Source: Fusobacterium sp.
GTDB taxonomy: Bacteria > Fusobacteriota > Fusobacteriia > Fusobacteriales > Fusobacteriaceae
DNA: 64,000 nt
Direction: 5' to 3'
Assembly (NCBI GenBank): GCA_019416865.1
Contig: DXWL01000006.1
Location: 10,088-74,087 of the forward strand
Made by a program: the position numbers and the translations under genes. Each line of letters opens with the position of its first letter. Positions within the stretch are counted from its first letter, which is position 1. The notes beneath the pieces are model-generated. The model made no database searches, was not told where the DNA came from, and was given only the letters and a program-made list of their open reading frames with translations. Below are positions 24,036 to 32,415 of this stretch, one piece after another.

Positions 24036-24962
24036 TTATAAATTTTCTTTAATTACAGATATTAATTTTTCTGCTGTTAATTCATATTTTTGAAGAAGTT
24101 CTTCCCCTGTTCCACTTTGTCCAAATTTATCATAAATTCCAACTTTTTTAACTTTTGTAGGATGTACTTCTGATAAAAATTCAGATACTGCAGACCCAAG
24201 TCCTCCAATAACAGAATGCTCTTCAGCAGTAACTATAAATTTAGTTTCTTGAGCTGCTTTTAATATTGCTTCTCCGTCAAGAGGTTTTATTGTTCCAACG
24301 TTTATAACTCTTACAGAAATTCCTTCTTTTTCAAGTTCTTCAGCTGCTTTTACTGCTTCAGCAACCATAAGTCCTGTTGCAGCTATTGTAACATCTTTTC
24401 CATCTCTTAAAGTATTTGCAATTCCTATTTGGAAATCATAGTTATCATCAAATAAAACAGGTACTCCAAGTCTTCCCATTCTTATGTAAACAGGTCCATC
24501 ATATTCAGCTGCTGCAAATACCATTTTTTTAGTTTCAACAGCATCAGCAGGAGATAAAACTACCATTCCTGGAATAGATCTCATAAGAGCTATATCTTCA
24601 ACTGATTGGTGAGAAGCCCCATCCTCTCCTACAGATATTCCTGCGTGTGTAGGAGCTATTTTTACATTTAATTTTGGATATGCTACAGTATTTCTTATTT
24701 GCTCAAATGCTCTTCCTGCTGCAAACATTGCAAAAGTTGAAGCAAATGCAATCTTTCCTGAAGCTGCAAGTCCTGCTGCTGTTCCCACAAGATCTGCCTC
24801 TGCAATTCCCACATTGAAATGTCTTTCAGGGAAGGCCTTTTTAAATACACTTGTTTTTGTAGATCCTGAAAGGTCAGCATCTAATACTACTACATTTTCA
24901 TTTATTTTTCCAAGCTCAGCTAAAGCTTCTCCATAAGCTTCTCTTGTCGCTTTTTTTATCAT
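24036..24962 (-). CDS. Transketolase, C-terminal subunit
   Basis: The pyrimidine-binding and C-terminal half of a split transketolase (non-oxidative pentose phosphate pathway). The 308-residue protein has VLDADLSGSTKT, the thiamine-diphosphate-activating glutamate in VGIAEADLVGTAAGLA, THAGISVGEDGASHQ and the C-terminal EEHSVIGGLGSAVSE. It follows the N-terminal subunit gene by 30 bases; together they equal one full-length transketolase. Confidence 0.94.
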   Translation of the reverse strand: MIKKATREAYGEALAELGKINENVVVLDADLSGSTKTSVFKKAFPERHFNVGIAEADLVGTAAGLAASGKIAFASTFAMFAAGRAFEQIRNTVAYPKLNVKIAPTHAGISVGEDGASHQSVEDIALMRSIPGMVVLSPADAVETKKMVFAAAEYDGPVYIRMGRLGVPVLFDDNYDFQIGIANTLRDGKDVTIAATGLMVAEAVKAAEELEKEGISVRVINVGTIKPLDGEAILKAAQETKFIVTAEEHSVIGGLGSAVSEFLSEVHPTKVKKVGIYDKFGQSGTGEELLQKYELTAEKLISVIKENL

Positions 24963-24992
24963 TTATATTTCCTCCTAAAGATAAAGTTTTTA

Positions 24993-25814
24993 TTAATCGT
25001 TTTTAGATAATTCTTCCAATGCTTTTTCTGTTTGCTCTGCATTAGGTGCACTTCCATGCCAAGAAGCTAAGTTTTCCATAAATGAAACCCCTTTACCTTT
25101 TACAGTGTGAGCAATAACCATTGTAGGTTTTCCTTTTACTGTTCTTGCTTCATCTAAAGCATCTAAAATTTCTTTGAAGTCATGTCCATTTATTTCGATT
25201 ACATGCCATCCAAAAGCCTTCCATTTTTCATCAAGAGGCTCGATTCCCATAACTTTATCCACATTTCCGTCTATTTGAAGATTATTGTTGTCTACAAATG
25301 CACAAAGGTTGTCAAGTCCATAATGAGCTGCTGTCATTGCTGCTTCCCATACTTGTCCTTCCTGTTGTTCTCCATCTCCAAGAAGAGCGTAAACTCTGTT
25401 TTCTTTTTTATCAAGTTTTGCTGCAAGAGCCATTCCGTTTGCAACTGATAATCCTTGTCCTAATGAACCTGTTGAAATTTCAACTCCAGGAACTTTTTTC
25501 ATATCAGGGTGTCCTTGAAGAGGTGAACCATATTTTCTTAAAGTCATTAATAAATCTTTTTCAAAATATCCTCTCTCTGCAAGTGCTGCATATAAAACAG
25601 GAGCTGCGTGTCCTTTGCAAAGAACAAATTTATCTCTTCCCTCCATTTTAGGATTTTTTGGATCAATGTTCATTTCTGCAAAATATAGAGTTGTTACTAT
25701 ATCTGCTGCTGAAAGAGATCCTCCTGGGTGTCCTGATTTAGCATTGCAAATCATTTTTACAACGTTTTTTCTAATTTCGTTGGCTGTCTTTGATAAAAGA
25801 TTAATATCCTTCAT
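24993..25814 (-). CDS. Transketolase, N-terminal subunit
   Basis: The thiamine-diphosphate-binding half of a split transketolase, 273 residues. It has CNAKSGHPGGSLSAADI (about 22-38), the cofactor motif GDGEQQEGQVWEA (about 150-162) with NN further on, and IAHTVKGKG. The ATG at 25814 is chosen; the earlier in-frame TTG lies in the AAGGAG ribosome binding site. It is first in the two-gene operon behind a consensus promoter. Confidence 0.94.
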   Translation of the reverse strand: MKDINLLSKTANEIRKNVVKMICNAKSGHPGGSLSAADIVTTLYFAEMNIDPKNPKMEGRDKFVLCKGHAAPVLYAALAERGYFEKDLLMTLRKYGSPLQGHPDMKKVPGVEISTGSLGQGLSVANGMALAAKLDKKENRVYALLGDGEQQEGQVWEAAMTAAHYGLDNLCAFVDNNNLQIDGNVDKVMGIEPLDEKWKAFGWHVIEINGHDFKEILDALDEARTVKGKPTMVIAHTVKGKGVSFMENLASWHGSAPNAEQTEKALEELSKND

Positions 25815-25845
25815 TTTTACTCCTTTCAAAATATATTCTTTATTA

Positions 25846-25875
25846 ATTATATTATTTTATTCATAATATTGTCAA
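25846..25875 (-). promoter_or_regulatory. Transketolase operon promoter
   Basis: Minus strand TTGACA (25870-25875), 18-base spacer, TATAAT (25846-25851). Both hexamers are perfect, as expected for a highly expressed gene. Confidence 0.75.
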
Positions 25876-25880
25876 GAAAA

Positions 25881-26486
25881 CTAAAAATACTGCTTCTTAA
25901 TATTTTTTACATAAATAATAATCTGCTTTTTTCCTCTTTCAGCTTCCCTTCCTATTTCATTAAATTTCATGCTTCCCATAAGGATAAAAATCACTGCAAA
26001 TAAGATACAAGGTCTAAAAAATTTTTCCTCTTTCACTGTATTTTTAAGAAATGTCCAAAGTGCTAAAAGTGTAAAAAATATAAATTCTTCATAAGTTTTT
26101 ATCATTTTTACAGTGATATACAAAGATATTCCTATAAAAATTAAAAATAAAATCTTACTTATCTTAGCTGAAAGAGGTATCCTTGCTACAGGAAGATGAA
26201 GAAGAGCTCCTCTGCTCCAACCTTTTGGAAAAAAATCAAATATAAAGTGAATAGAAAGAGCAAGAGCAAAACCTATTATAAAAAATCTAAAGGTTTCATT
26301 TTTTTCTCTTCTGTATAATTCCATAAGCAGAAATAAAAAAAGAGGGCTATGTGTTAAAATATTTCTGTGCTGTAACTTCATTTTAAAATCCCAATCAGGA
26401 AACTTTATTCCTACAAGGAAGGCTGTAATAGATACTATAATACCTATCAGTCCTATTTTATCCACATACTCTAAAATAATCTCCAT
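25881..26486 (-). CDS. YdjM/DUF457-like membrane-bound metal-dependent hydrolase family protein
   Basis: A 201-residue membrane protein with about five hydrophobic segments. It has the family pattern of acidic and histidine residues: FPDWD, QHRNILTHSPL and HFIFDFFPKGW, reminiscent of YdjM/YfhO-type putative metal-dependent hydrolases. The biochemical role is unknown. The ATG at 26486 follows CGGAGAGATGT; the longer frame to 26549 lacks a site. It sits alone between the transketolase promoter and the DUF1858 terminator. Confidence 0.6.
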   Translation of the reverse strand: MEIILEYVDKIGLIGIIVSITAFLVGIKFPDWDFKMKLQHRNILTHSPLFLFLLMELYRREKNETFRFFIIGFALALSIHFIFDFFPKGWSRGALLHLPVARIPLSAKISKILFLIFIGISLYITVKMIKTYEEFIFFTLLALWTFLKNTVKEEKFFRPCILFAVIFILMGSMKFNEIGREAERGKKQIIIYVKNIKKQYF

Positions 26487-26563
26487 ACATCTCTCCGTCA
26501 ATTTATCATGTATCCTTATTTTACTACATTTTTGGAAAAAAATCATCATTAAAAAATATAAAA

Positions 26564-26595
26564 AATAACTCCGATAAAGATTTATCGAAGTTATT
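26564..26595 (-). terminator. Terminator after the DUF1858 gene
   Basis: A 15-bp stem with one mismatch (26564-26578 with 26581-26595) followed on the minus strand by a T-rich run, 24 bases after the stop of the DUF1858 gene. Confidence 0.75.
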
Positions 26596-26618
26596 ATAAA
26601 ATATATTTATTTTTAAAA

Positions 26619-26831
26619 CTATTTTGCTGCTTTTTCTTGCTCTTCAATAAGCATATTGATCTCAGCTATGATTGCATCTGCATTTAATCCATGAGCTGCA
26701 AGTCCTTCTCCAAGAGTTTCTCCTGAAGCTACCATACATCCAATACATCCAAGTCCATATTTTCTGAATATCATTCCTATTACTGGATATTGTCTTGCTG
26801 CTTCTAATATATTACTGTCTTTAGTTACCAT
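26619..26831 (-). CDS. DUF1858 domain protein (hybrid-cluster-associated disulfide type)
   Basis: A 70-residue protein that is a single DUF1858 domain (as in the N-terminus of ScdA/RIC and in hybrid-cluster-protein-associated redox proteins). It has YGLGCIGCMVASGETLGEG with the CxxC pair near residues 29-32. Such proteins are thought to handle thiol redox or Fe-S repair; the exact role is unknown. It has a near-consensus promoter and a terminator, so it is monocistronic. The ribosome binding site is AAGGAGTGATTAAAT. Confidence 0.85.
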   Translation of the reverse strand: MVTKDSNILEAARQYPVIGMIFRKYGLGCIGCMVASGETLGEGLAAHGLNADAIIAEINMLIEEQEKAAK

Positions 26832-26874
26832 ATTTAATCACTCCTTAAAATATTAAAATTATATTCTACAACAT

Positions 26875-26903
26875 AGTATATAAAAATTTTTTCTGTTTGT
26901 CAA
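26875..26903 (-). promoter_or_regulatory. DUF1858 gene promoter
   Basis: Minus strand TTGACA (26898-26903), 17-base spacer, TATACT (26875-26880). Confidence 0.7.
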
Positions 26904-26947
26904 TTATTTCTGATTAATCAAATAAACTTTTTAGTCAAAATAAATTT

Positions 26948-27910
26948 TTATCTTCCAACTACATTTAAAAGGTCGTGTACTCTTACAATTCCAACAAGAT
27001 GACCTTCTCTCATTACAGGAAGAACAGATATCTGACTATCTCTGTTTTCCATCACATCAAGAGCCTCTATTGCCATAATATTTTCCTCTACCTGTGTGAA
27101 GTTTCTTGTCATTATATCTTCTGCCTTCATTGTAAAGAATTTTTCTTTATGAGCCAGAGCTCTTCTTAAATCTCCCTCTGTAATTATTCCTACCATTTTT
27201 TCGTCATTCATCACACATACAGCCCCAAGTCTTTTCTTAGTCATTGTAAGAATAAGCTCGTCTACTGTTGAATCATATGAAACAAGAGGAAGTTTATCCC
27301 CTCCATGCATTACATCTTTTACCTTCATAAGAAGTCTTCTTCCAAGAGTTCCTCCTGGATGATATACTGCAAAGTTTTCTGGTTTAAAGTTTCTCATTTT
27401 TATAAGAATTGCTGCAAGAGCATCTCCCATTACAAGAGTAGAAGTTGCTGATGCCATAGGAGCGAGATTAAGAGGACATCCCTCTTTTTCAATTCCTATA
27501 TTAAGTATATATTTTGCCTCTCTTCCAAGTGGAGAATTTTTATTTCCTGTCATAGCTACAAGAGAAGCACCTATTCTTTTTATTGAAGGAAGAAGAGAAA
27601 GTACCTCTTCACTGTTTCCGCTGTTTGATATGGCTATTACCACATCTTCAGGAGATATCATTCCTAAATCTCCATGAAGCCCCTCTGCTGAATTCATAAA
27701 TATTGCGTGTGTTCCTGTTGAAGCTAGAGTAGAAGCTATTTTTTTCCCGATAAGCCCTGATTTTCCAATACCTGTGATTACTACTTTTCCTTTTGAATTA
27801 AGAATTAGTGCCACCACATCTTCAATATTTTCATCAATTTTATCTCTCACTCTTTCAAGCTCTCTGATTTCTGAATCAAAAAGCTCTTTAGCTGATTTTA
27901 TTATATCCAT
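26948..27910 (-). CDS. kdsD: D-arabinose-5-phosphate isomerase (KpsF/GutQ family)
   Basis: Interconverts ribulose 5-phosphate and arabinose 5-phosphate, the precursor of KDO for lipopolysaccharide. The 320-residue protein has an N-terminal SIS domain (about 35-170; ITGIGKSGLIGKKIASTLASTGT region, ISNSGNSEEVL) and a C-terminal pair of CBS domains (about 200-320; VMHGGDKLP, DIMTRNFTQV). This is the full KdsD architecture and supports an outer membrane with KDO. It is 18 bases after the flavin reductase gene. Confidence 0.93.
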   Translation of the reverse strand: MDIIKSAKELFDSEIRELERVRDKIDENIEDVVALILNSKGKVVITGIGKSGLIGKKIASTLASTGTHAIFMNSAEGLHGDLGMISPEDVVIAISNSGNSEEVLSLLPSIKRIGASLVAMTGNKNSPLGREAKYILNIGIEKEGCPLNLAPMASATSTLVMGDALAAILIKMRNFKPENFAVYHPGGTLGRRLLMKVKDVMHGGDKLPLVSYDSTVDELILTMTKKRLGAVCVMNDEKMVGIITEGDLRRALAHKEKFFTMKAEDIMTRNFTQVEENIMAIEALDVMENRDSQISVLPVMREGHLVGIVRVHDLLNVVGR

Positions 27911-27928
27911 ATCTCCTCCAGATAAAAC

Positions 27929-28615
27929 TTATTTTTCATTTCTGTTTTTTCTAAAAGTTTTTTTCTTTGGTTTCTTTGCAAAAGATTTCGTTTTTTTTGT
28001 TGGCTGTTTTGCTCTTTCTTCAGCTTTTCTAGCCTTTGTTTTTTCTTTCATTACTGAATATCCAAAACTTCCTAAAACATTTTTTGACATTGGAAAATAT
28101 TCCCCATGACAATATGTAATAAGATCTGCCCATTCAAAGTGAATCTTCCCATTTTCATCCATAAGATTTTCATTTACATGAGATGATACAACCTCTGCTA
28201 TAAACATATCATGTGTTCCAAGAGGTATAATCTGTTTTACCTGACATTCTATGCTTACAGGGCATTCATCAATATAAGAAGAAGATATTTTTTCTCCCTC
28301 TTTCATAGTAAATCCCATCTCTTTTACTTTATCTACATCTCTTCCTGAACGGACACCACAAAAGTCAACTGCCTTTACCATATTTCTTGCAGGAAGATTT
28401 ACAGTAAATTCCATTGTTTCCTTTATATATTCATAAGAAAGTCTTTCAGGTCTTATAGAAATTGAAAGCATAGGTGGTTTAGTACACACTGTACCTATCC
28501 ATCCTACAGTAAAAACATTATCCTTTCCCTCCTTATTTTTGCTTGTAATAAGTACAACAGGAACAGGATTAAGTATTACACTCCCTTTAAAATTTACTTT
28601 TTTTATCTCTTTCAT
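27929..28615 (-). CDS. Flavin reductase family (flavoredoxin-like) protein with a basic tail
   Basis: A 228-residue FMN-binding split-barrel protein (residues about 1-190; VILNPVPVVLITSKN at the start, VNLPARNMVKAVDFCGVRSGRDVDK in the middle, with SYEYIKE). Family members reduce or carry flavin. The last 35 residues are rich in Lys/Arg, with repeated KK and KPKKK runs, which is not part of the domain and may bind nucleic acid or membrane. The ATG at 28615 is chosen over the adjacent upstream TTG. It lies between the aminotransferase and kdsD genes. Confidence 0.83.
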   Translation of the reverse strand: MKEIKKVNFKGSVILNPVPVVLITSKNKEGKDNVFTVGWIGTVCTKPPMLSISIRPERLSYEYIKETMEFTVNLPARNMVKAVDFCGVRSGRDVDKVKEMGFTMKEGEKISSSYIDECPVSIECQVKQIIPLGTHDMFIAEVVSSHVNENLMDENGKIHFEWADLITYCHGEYFPMSKNVLGSFGYSVMKEKTKARKAEERAKQPTKKTKSFAKKPKKKTFRKNRNEK

Positions 28616-28635
28616 CAATTTATTATCCTTTTAAT

Positions 28636-29844
28636 TTAGTCTTCTATTCCCATAACATCTTTTCTGTATACTTTCAATGCTCTTCTTAAAACTATCATAG
28701 CATTTTCTATATCATCAACACTTGTACAGAAAGAAAATCTTACTTCCTGCTCCCCTTTTCCTTCTGTTTGATAGAAGCCAGGTCCTGGAGCTAAAAGAAT
28801 AGTTTGGTCATCATAAGAATAATCTGTTAAAAGCCATTTTGCAAATTTTTCTGCACTGTCTACAGGAAGTTTTGCAAAGGCATAAAAAGATCCTGCAGGT
28901 TTTGAACAAACTATTTCAGGCATAGTATCAAGATATGCAAAAAGAAGATCTCTTCTGTTTTTATATTTTTCTCTTACATCTTCTATATAACTTTCCATTG
29001 TATTGATAAGATTTGCAGCTGCATGTTGCTCTATTGTAGATACACAAAGTCTTGCTTGACAGAATTTTAATATCATTGCCATAAGTTCTCTGTTTTTACT
29101 TGCTATAAGTCCTATTCTTGCCCCACAAGCACTGTAGTGTTTAGATATACTGTCTAAAAGAACTACTCTGTCCTCTAAATCTTTTATATGAGTAAAAGAT
29201 GTATATGGTGTATCGTCATAAATAAACTGTTTATAAACTTCATCTGCTAAGATATACAAATCATATTTTTTAGCAATCTCTCCTACCATTAGTATCTCTT
29301 CTTTTGTGTAAACAACCCCTGTAGGATTTGAAGGATTTGAAAGAAGAATTGCTCTTGTTTCTGGAGTGATAAGTTTTTCTATCTCTTCCATTGGAGGAAG
29401 GTGGAAATTATTTTCTATTTTTGTTTCAATAGGTGTTATCTTTGCTCCAGCAAATTGACAAAAACTATTATAGTTTGAATAGAAAGGCTCTGGAACTAAA
29501 ACTTTATCCCCTTCATTGCAGATAGCCATTATTGTAAACAGTATGGCTTCGCTTCCTCCCTGTGTAATAAGTATATCTTCTTTATTAAAAAAAGTGTCAT
29601 TTTTTTTGTAACTTTCAATAAAGCTCTCTATTAATTTTTCAATTCCTCTTGAATCTGAATATTTTACTATCTTTTCACTATAGTTGTGAAGTCCTGTAAA
29701 AAATGTATCAGGTGTTACTATATTAGGCTGTCCTATGTTAAGTGCATATACCTTTATACCTTTTTTCTTTGCTTCATCGGCCAGAGGAATCAATTTCCTA
29801 ATTGGCGAATAATTCATTTCCATTGCTCTGTTTGATATGTGCAT
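28636..29844 (-). CDS. Pyridoxal-phosphate aminotransferase, class I/II (aspartate aminotransferase-like)
   Basis: A 402-residue fold-type I aminotransferase with LNIGQPN near the start, YSDSRGIEKL, SNPSNPTGVVY, DEVYKQFIYD and the PLP lysine in LLDSISKHYSACGARIG (about 235-250). Substrate arginine is in VRFSFC near the end. Amino-donor specificity cannot be decided from sequence; aspartate or aromatic acids are likely. First of the aminotransferase / flavin reductase / kdsD group, with an extended -10 promoter. Confidence 0.9.
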   Translation of the reverse strand: MHISNRAMEMNYSPIRKLIPLADEAKKKGIKVYALNIGQPNIVTPDTFFTGLHNYSEKIVKYSDSRGIEKLIESFIESYKKNDTFFNKEDILITQGGSEAILFTIMAICNEGDKVLVPEPFYSNYNSFCQFAGAKITPIETKIENNFHLPPMEEIEKLITPETRAILLSNPSNPTGVVYTKEEILMVGEIAKKYDLYILADEVYKQFIYDDTPYTSFTHIKDLEDRVVLLDSISKHYSACGARIGLIASKNRELMAMILKFCQARLCVSTIEQHAAANLINTMESYIEDVREKYKNRRDLLFAYLDTMPEIVCSKPAGSFYAFAKLPVDSAEKFAKWLLTDYSYDDQTILLAPGPGFYQTEGKGEQEVRFSFCTSVDDIENAMIVLRRALKVYRKDVMGIED

Positions 29845-29897
29845 AATACCTTGTTCCTCCTTTAGATTAACTTTTTCAAAATATTTGTCTATTTTTT

Positions 29898-29926
29898 ATT
29901 ATAGCATGAAGATTTATTTTTCTAAA
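29898..29926 (-). promoter_or_regulatory. Aminotransferase-flavin reductase-kdsD promoter
   Basis: Minus strand: extended -10 TGCTATAAT (29898-29906) and a weaker -35 TTTAGA (29921-29926), 17-base spacer. Confidence 0.55.
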
Positions 29927-29968
29927 GAAGTTTTTGCAATAATAAAATATATAAATTTTATAAATAAA

Positions 29969-31258
29969 TTATCTCATTTTAAATTTTATTGTTCCTCCTA
30001 TTCCAATAGCTGATGTCTTTATATTATCTGTTGAAACAGAATATTTAGCATTTATTCTTATATTTTCTGTTGGAGCATATGCTGCTCCAACTGCCACTCC
30101 CTGACTGTTTTCAAAATGTCCTAATCCTGCTCCTATTCCAATTTCTCCTGCTCTTACATTTTGAAAATCTATAGCTGTCATAGTCGCCATTAAAGACATA
30201 CCTCTGTTTACTTTATTATTAAGGTTGTCCACTCTTCTGTTAATATCATCCATTTTTGCCCTTGTTCTCATTATTTCCTCTTCTTGAGCAGAAATTCTTG
30301 CTTCATGATTATCTATTATTCCCTGAACTCTTTCAGAATTTTCATGAAGTTTTTCTATTTTAGCAATATTTTTACTATTTTTTTCTATTTTCGTACTATT
30401 TACTTCAATATCTTTTTGAGCTTTTATATTTTTTGCTTCTACTGATGCAATAATTTTACTGTTGTCTTCTATTTTACTGGTTAAATTATTTTCAGATATC
30501 GTTCTTGCTGTCTGTTCCTTAGAAATTGCTTCGCTGTTAGCTGTTATCTTGCTTGATAATTTTTTATCTGTTTCCTCTCTCAATACCTGCTCTTTTGTTA
30601 CTGCCTCACTATTCTGTAATATTTTTCCTGATAACTCTTTGTCTGTTTCCTCTCTTAATTTCTGTTCTTTTGTTACTGCTTCTCCATTAACCTTTATTAA
30701 ATTACTATTCTCCGTAATTGAATTTCGATTATCTGCTATTCCTCCGATTTTTTTCTCAATGTTATTAAGTTCTGACTGCATATTATTTTCAATTTCCCCT
30801 ATTCTTACAGCATTTGAATTAAGATGGCCTATAGCAACTTCTGTAGTTTTCCCTAAACTTTGTATTCTTTCACTATTTTTATTTACAATATCATCTAATT
30901 TTTTTCTTTCTGCTGTTTCATTGTTTATAGAAGTTTTTAGCTCTGCATCTGCTTTTTCCCTATCTGCACGATCTTTAATCACAACTTCACCATTAAGATC
31001 TACAATTCCCCATAAATCTTTTATTTTAGTTTCCAGCTCATTATCACTTTCTGCATTTTTTCCTATAATCTTTGCATGATTATTTACAGCATCTTCTATA
31101 TTTGTCAAACTTTGTATAACTCCTGAAGAGGCTGTATGCCATATTCCCCAATCTTTTATAGGGGGCATTGTTACTGTTGAGGGTGAATTTTCTTCTCCAG
31201 CTGCACCTATTCCAATTATAAAAACACAACCTAACAAAAACAGACTTCTTTTTTTCAT
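29969..31258 (-). CDS. Headless YadA-type trimeric autotransporter (coiled-coil outer-membrane protein)
   Basis: A 429-residue type Vc secreted protein. It has a signal peptide (about 1-20), a long coiled-coil stalk (about 40-340) and a C-terminal YadA anchor (about 345-429; MSLMATMTAID, IGAGLGHFE, GVAVGAAYAP, IGGTIKFKM). No YadA head repeats are visible. Residues about 190-265 are three tandem 25-residue repeats (SEAVTKEQ, LREETDK, LSSKI pattern), likely a variable part of the stalk. Three copies would form a membrane barrel with a fibre. It is expected in the outer membrane and may bind host or other cells. The ribosome binding site is AAGGAGGAAAA. It has a strong promoter and a 235-base leader. 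Confidence 0.88.
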   Translation of the reverse strand: MKKRSLFLLGCVFIIGIGAAGEENSPSTVTMPPIKDWGIWHTASSGVIQSLTNIEDAVNNHAKIIGKNAESDNELETKIKDLWGIVDLNGEVVIKDRADREKADAELKTSINNETAERKKLDDIVNKNSERIQSLGKTTEVAIGHLNSNAVRIGEIENNMQSELNNIEKKIGGIADNRNSITENSNLIKVNGEAVTKEQKLREETDKELSGKILQNSEAVTKEQVLREETDKKLSSKITANSEAISKEQTARTISENNLTSKIEDNSKIIASVEAKNIKAQKDIEVNSTKIEKNSKNIAKIEKLHENSERVQGIIDNHEARISAQEEEIMRTRAKMDDINRRVDNLNNKVNRGMSLMATMTAIDFQNVRAGEIGIGAGLGHFENSQGVAVGAAYAPTENIRINAKYSVSTDNIKTSAIGIGGTIKFKMR

Positions 31259-31494
31259 TTTTCCTCCTTAATAATCATAAAAATTAAATTTTTAGTAAAT
31301 AAAAAATATCAGAATCATATCATCTGATTTAAAATTTCTATTTTTTTGATAAATTTTAAAATTAAAAATGATTAAATAAAATCTGCAAAATTGTTTTAAA
31401 ATGTTTTTAACTTGTTTATTCCTTCAATCTTCCAATAGATGTACAATATTATTGAAAAAACAAACCTGTTAAAAATTTCAATTTTGCCAACATA
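31259..31494 (-). other. Long AT-rich 5' untranslated leader of the autotransporter gene
   Basis: Between the predicted start of transcription near 31494 and the ATG there are about 235 bases without a frame. A small inverted repeat ATCAGA/TCTGAT (about 31307-31328) is seen; no known riboswitch or terminator is recognised. Confidence 0.5.
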
Positions 31495-31500
31495 AAGACA

Positions 31501-31529
31501 AGTATAACAAAAAAAAATTACCTTGTCAA
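31501..31529 (-). promoter_or_regulatory. Autotransporter promoter, overlapping the thi terminator
   Basis: Minus strand TTGACA (31524-31529), 17-base spacer, TATACT (31501-31506), with an extended TG before the -10. The -35 lies at the loop and second arm of the thi operon terminator, and the T run forms the spacer. Confidence 0.72.
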
Positions 31530-31548
31530 ATTATATTTTACAAGGTAA
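31509..31548 (-). terminator. thiDEM operon terminator
   Basis: Minus-strand stem TTACCTTGT/ACAAGGTAA (31540-31548 with 31518-31526) followed by nine T (31509-31517). Confidence 0.82.
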
Positions 31549-31583
31549 AATTTTTATGCTTTTTTCTATTTAATTTTTATCCT

Positions 31584-32402
31584 CTATAAAAGTTCTATGT
31601 TTTCACATTCAAGAAATCTATCTGCTGTCATGTTATACACTGCATCAAGTATTTCTACTCTCATAGTACCATTTCCACTTCCAAGTGAAAAATGCTGTGC
31701 AGCTTTTTCTCCAGCAATTCCCATTATAGCCACTGCTGTTGTTGCTGCTGTAAAATAATCCCTATTTGCACCACAAGCACTTCCTATTAAAGCCCCTGTC
31801 ATACACCCTGTTCCTGTTACTTTTCCTAAAAGAGCTGTCCCATTATTAACTTTTGCAACTCTATAACCATCACTTATTACATCTTGTTTTCCTGTTACAG
31901 CAATTACTGTATCGTATCTTTTAGCCAAAATTTTTGCAATTTCATCGCCATTTTTCAAATCTTCTATAGAATCAACACCTCTGTTTGCACTATTTTCCAT
32001 TCCATAAATAGATTTAATCTCTGCCATATTTCCTTTTACTACAGCAAAATGGACATTTTTTAAAAGATCCTCCACAAGTGCTTTTCTTGCTCTTGTAGCC
32101 CCCACTCCAACAGGATCAAGAACAACAGGTTTTCCCAATCTATTTGCTGTTTGTCCTGCCTTAACTGCCATCTCTCTCATGTGTTTATCCATAGTTCCTA
32201 TGTTTATTACAAGTGATGAAGCAAAAGAAAGTATATCTTCAAGCTCCTCTTCACAGAACGACATAAGAGGAGAAGCTCCTACAGCAAGAGTTACATTTGC
32301 ACAATCATTTATAGTTACAGTATTTGTTATCTGGAAAACTATAGGCTGCTTTTCTCTTATATTTGTTATTACATTTCCAAGCTGTTCTCTTTCAATGTTC
32401 AT
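31584..32402 (-). CDS. thiM: Hydroxyethylthiazole kinase
   Basis: Phosphorylates the thiazole moiety of thiamine for salvage. The 272-residue protein has QITNTVTINDCANVTLA near the start, VLDPVGVGATRARK, the ATP-binding VTGKQDVISDG and the C-terminal GTGCMTGALIGSACG. The ATG at 32402 has GGAGGAACAA before it; the ATG at 32414 overlaps that site and is rejected. Last gene of thiD-thiE-thiM. Confidence 0.95.
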   Translation of the reverse strand: MNIEREQLGNVITNIREKQPIVFQITNTVTINDCANVTLAVGASPLMSFCEEELEDILSFASSLVINIGTMDKHMREMAVKAGQTANRLGKPVVLDPVGVGATRARKALVEDLLKNVHFAVVKGNMAEIKSIYGMENSANRGVDSIEDLKNGDEIAKILAKRYDTVIAVTGKQDVISDGYRVAKVNNGTALLGKVTGTGCMTGALIGSACGANRDYFTAATTAVAIMGIAGEKAAQHFSLGSGNGTMRVEILDAVYNMTADRFLECENIELL

Positions 32403-32415
32403 TTGTTCCTCCATT

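Noticed and set aside
30530..30690. Tandem repeats that could suggest a CRISPR array
   Set aside because: The repeat unit is 75 bases, in frame, coding for 25-residue units, with no unique spacers and no cas genes.
30462..31079. 205-codon open frame on the plus strand
   Set aside because: Antisense shadow of the repetitive, charged coiled-coil autotransporter gene; no ribosome binding site or recognisable protein.
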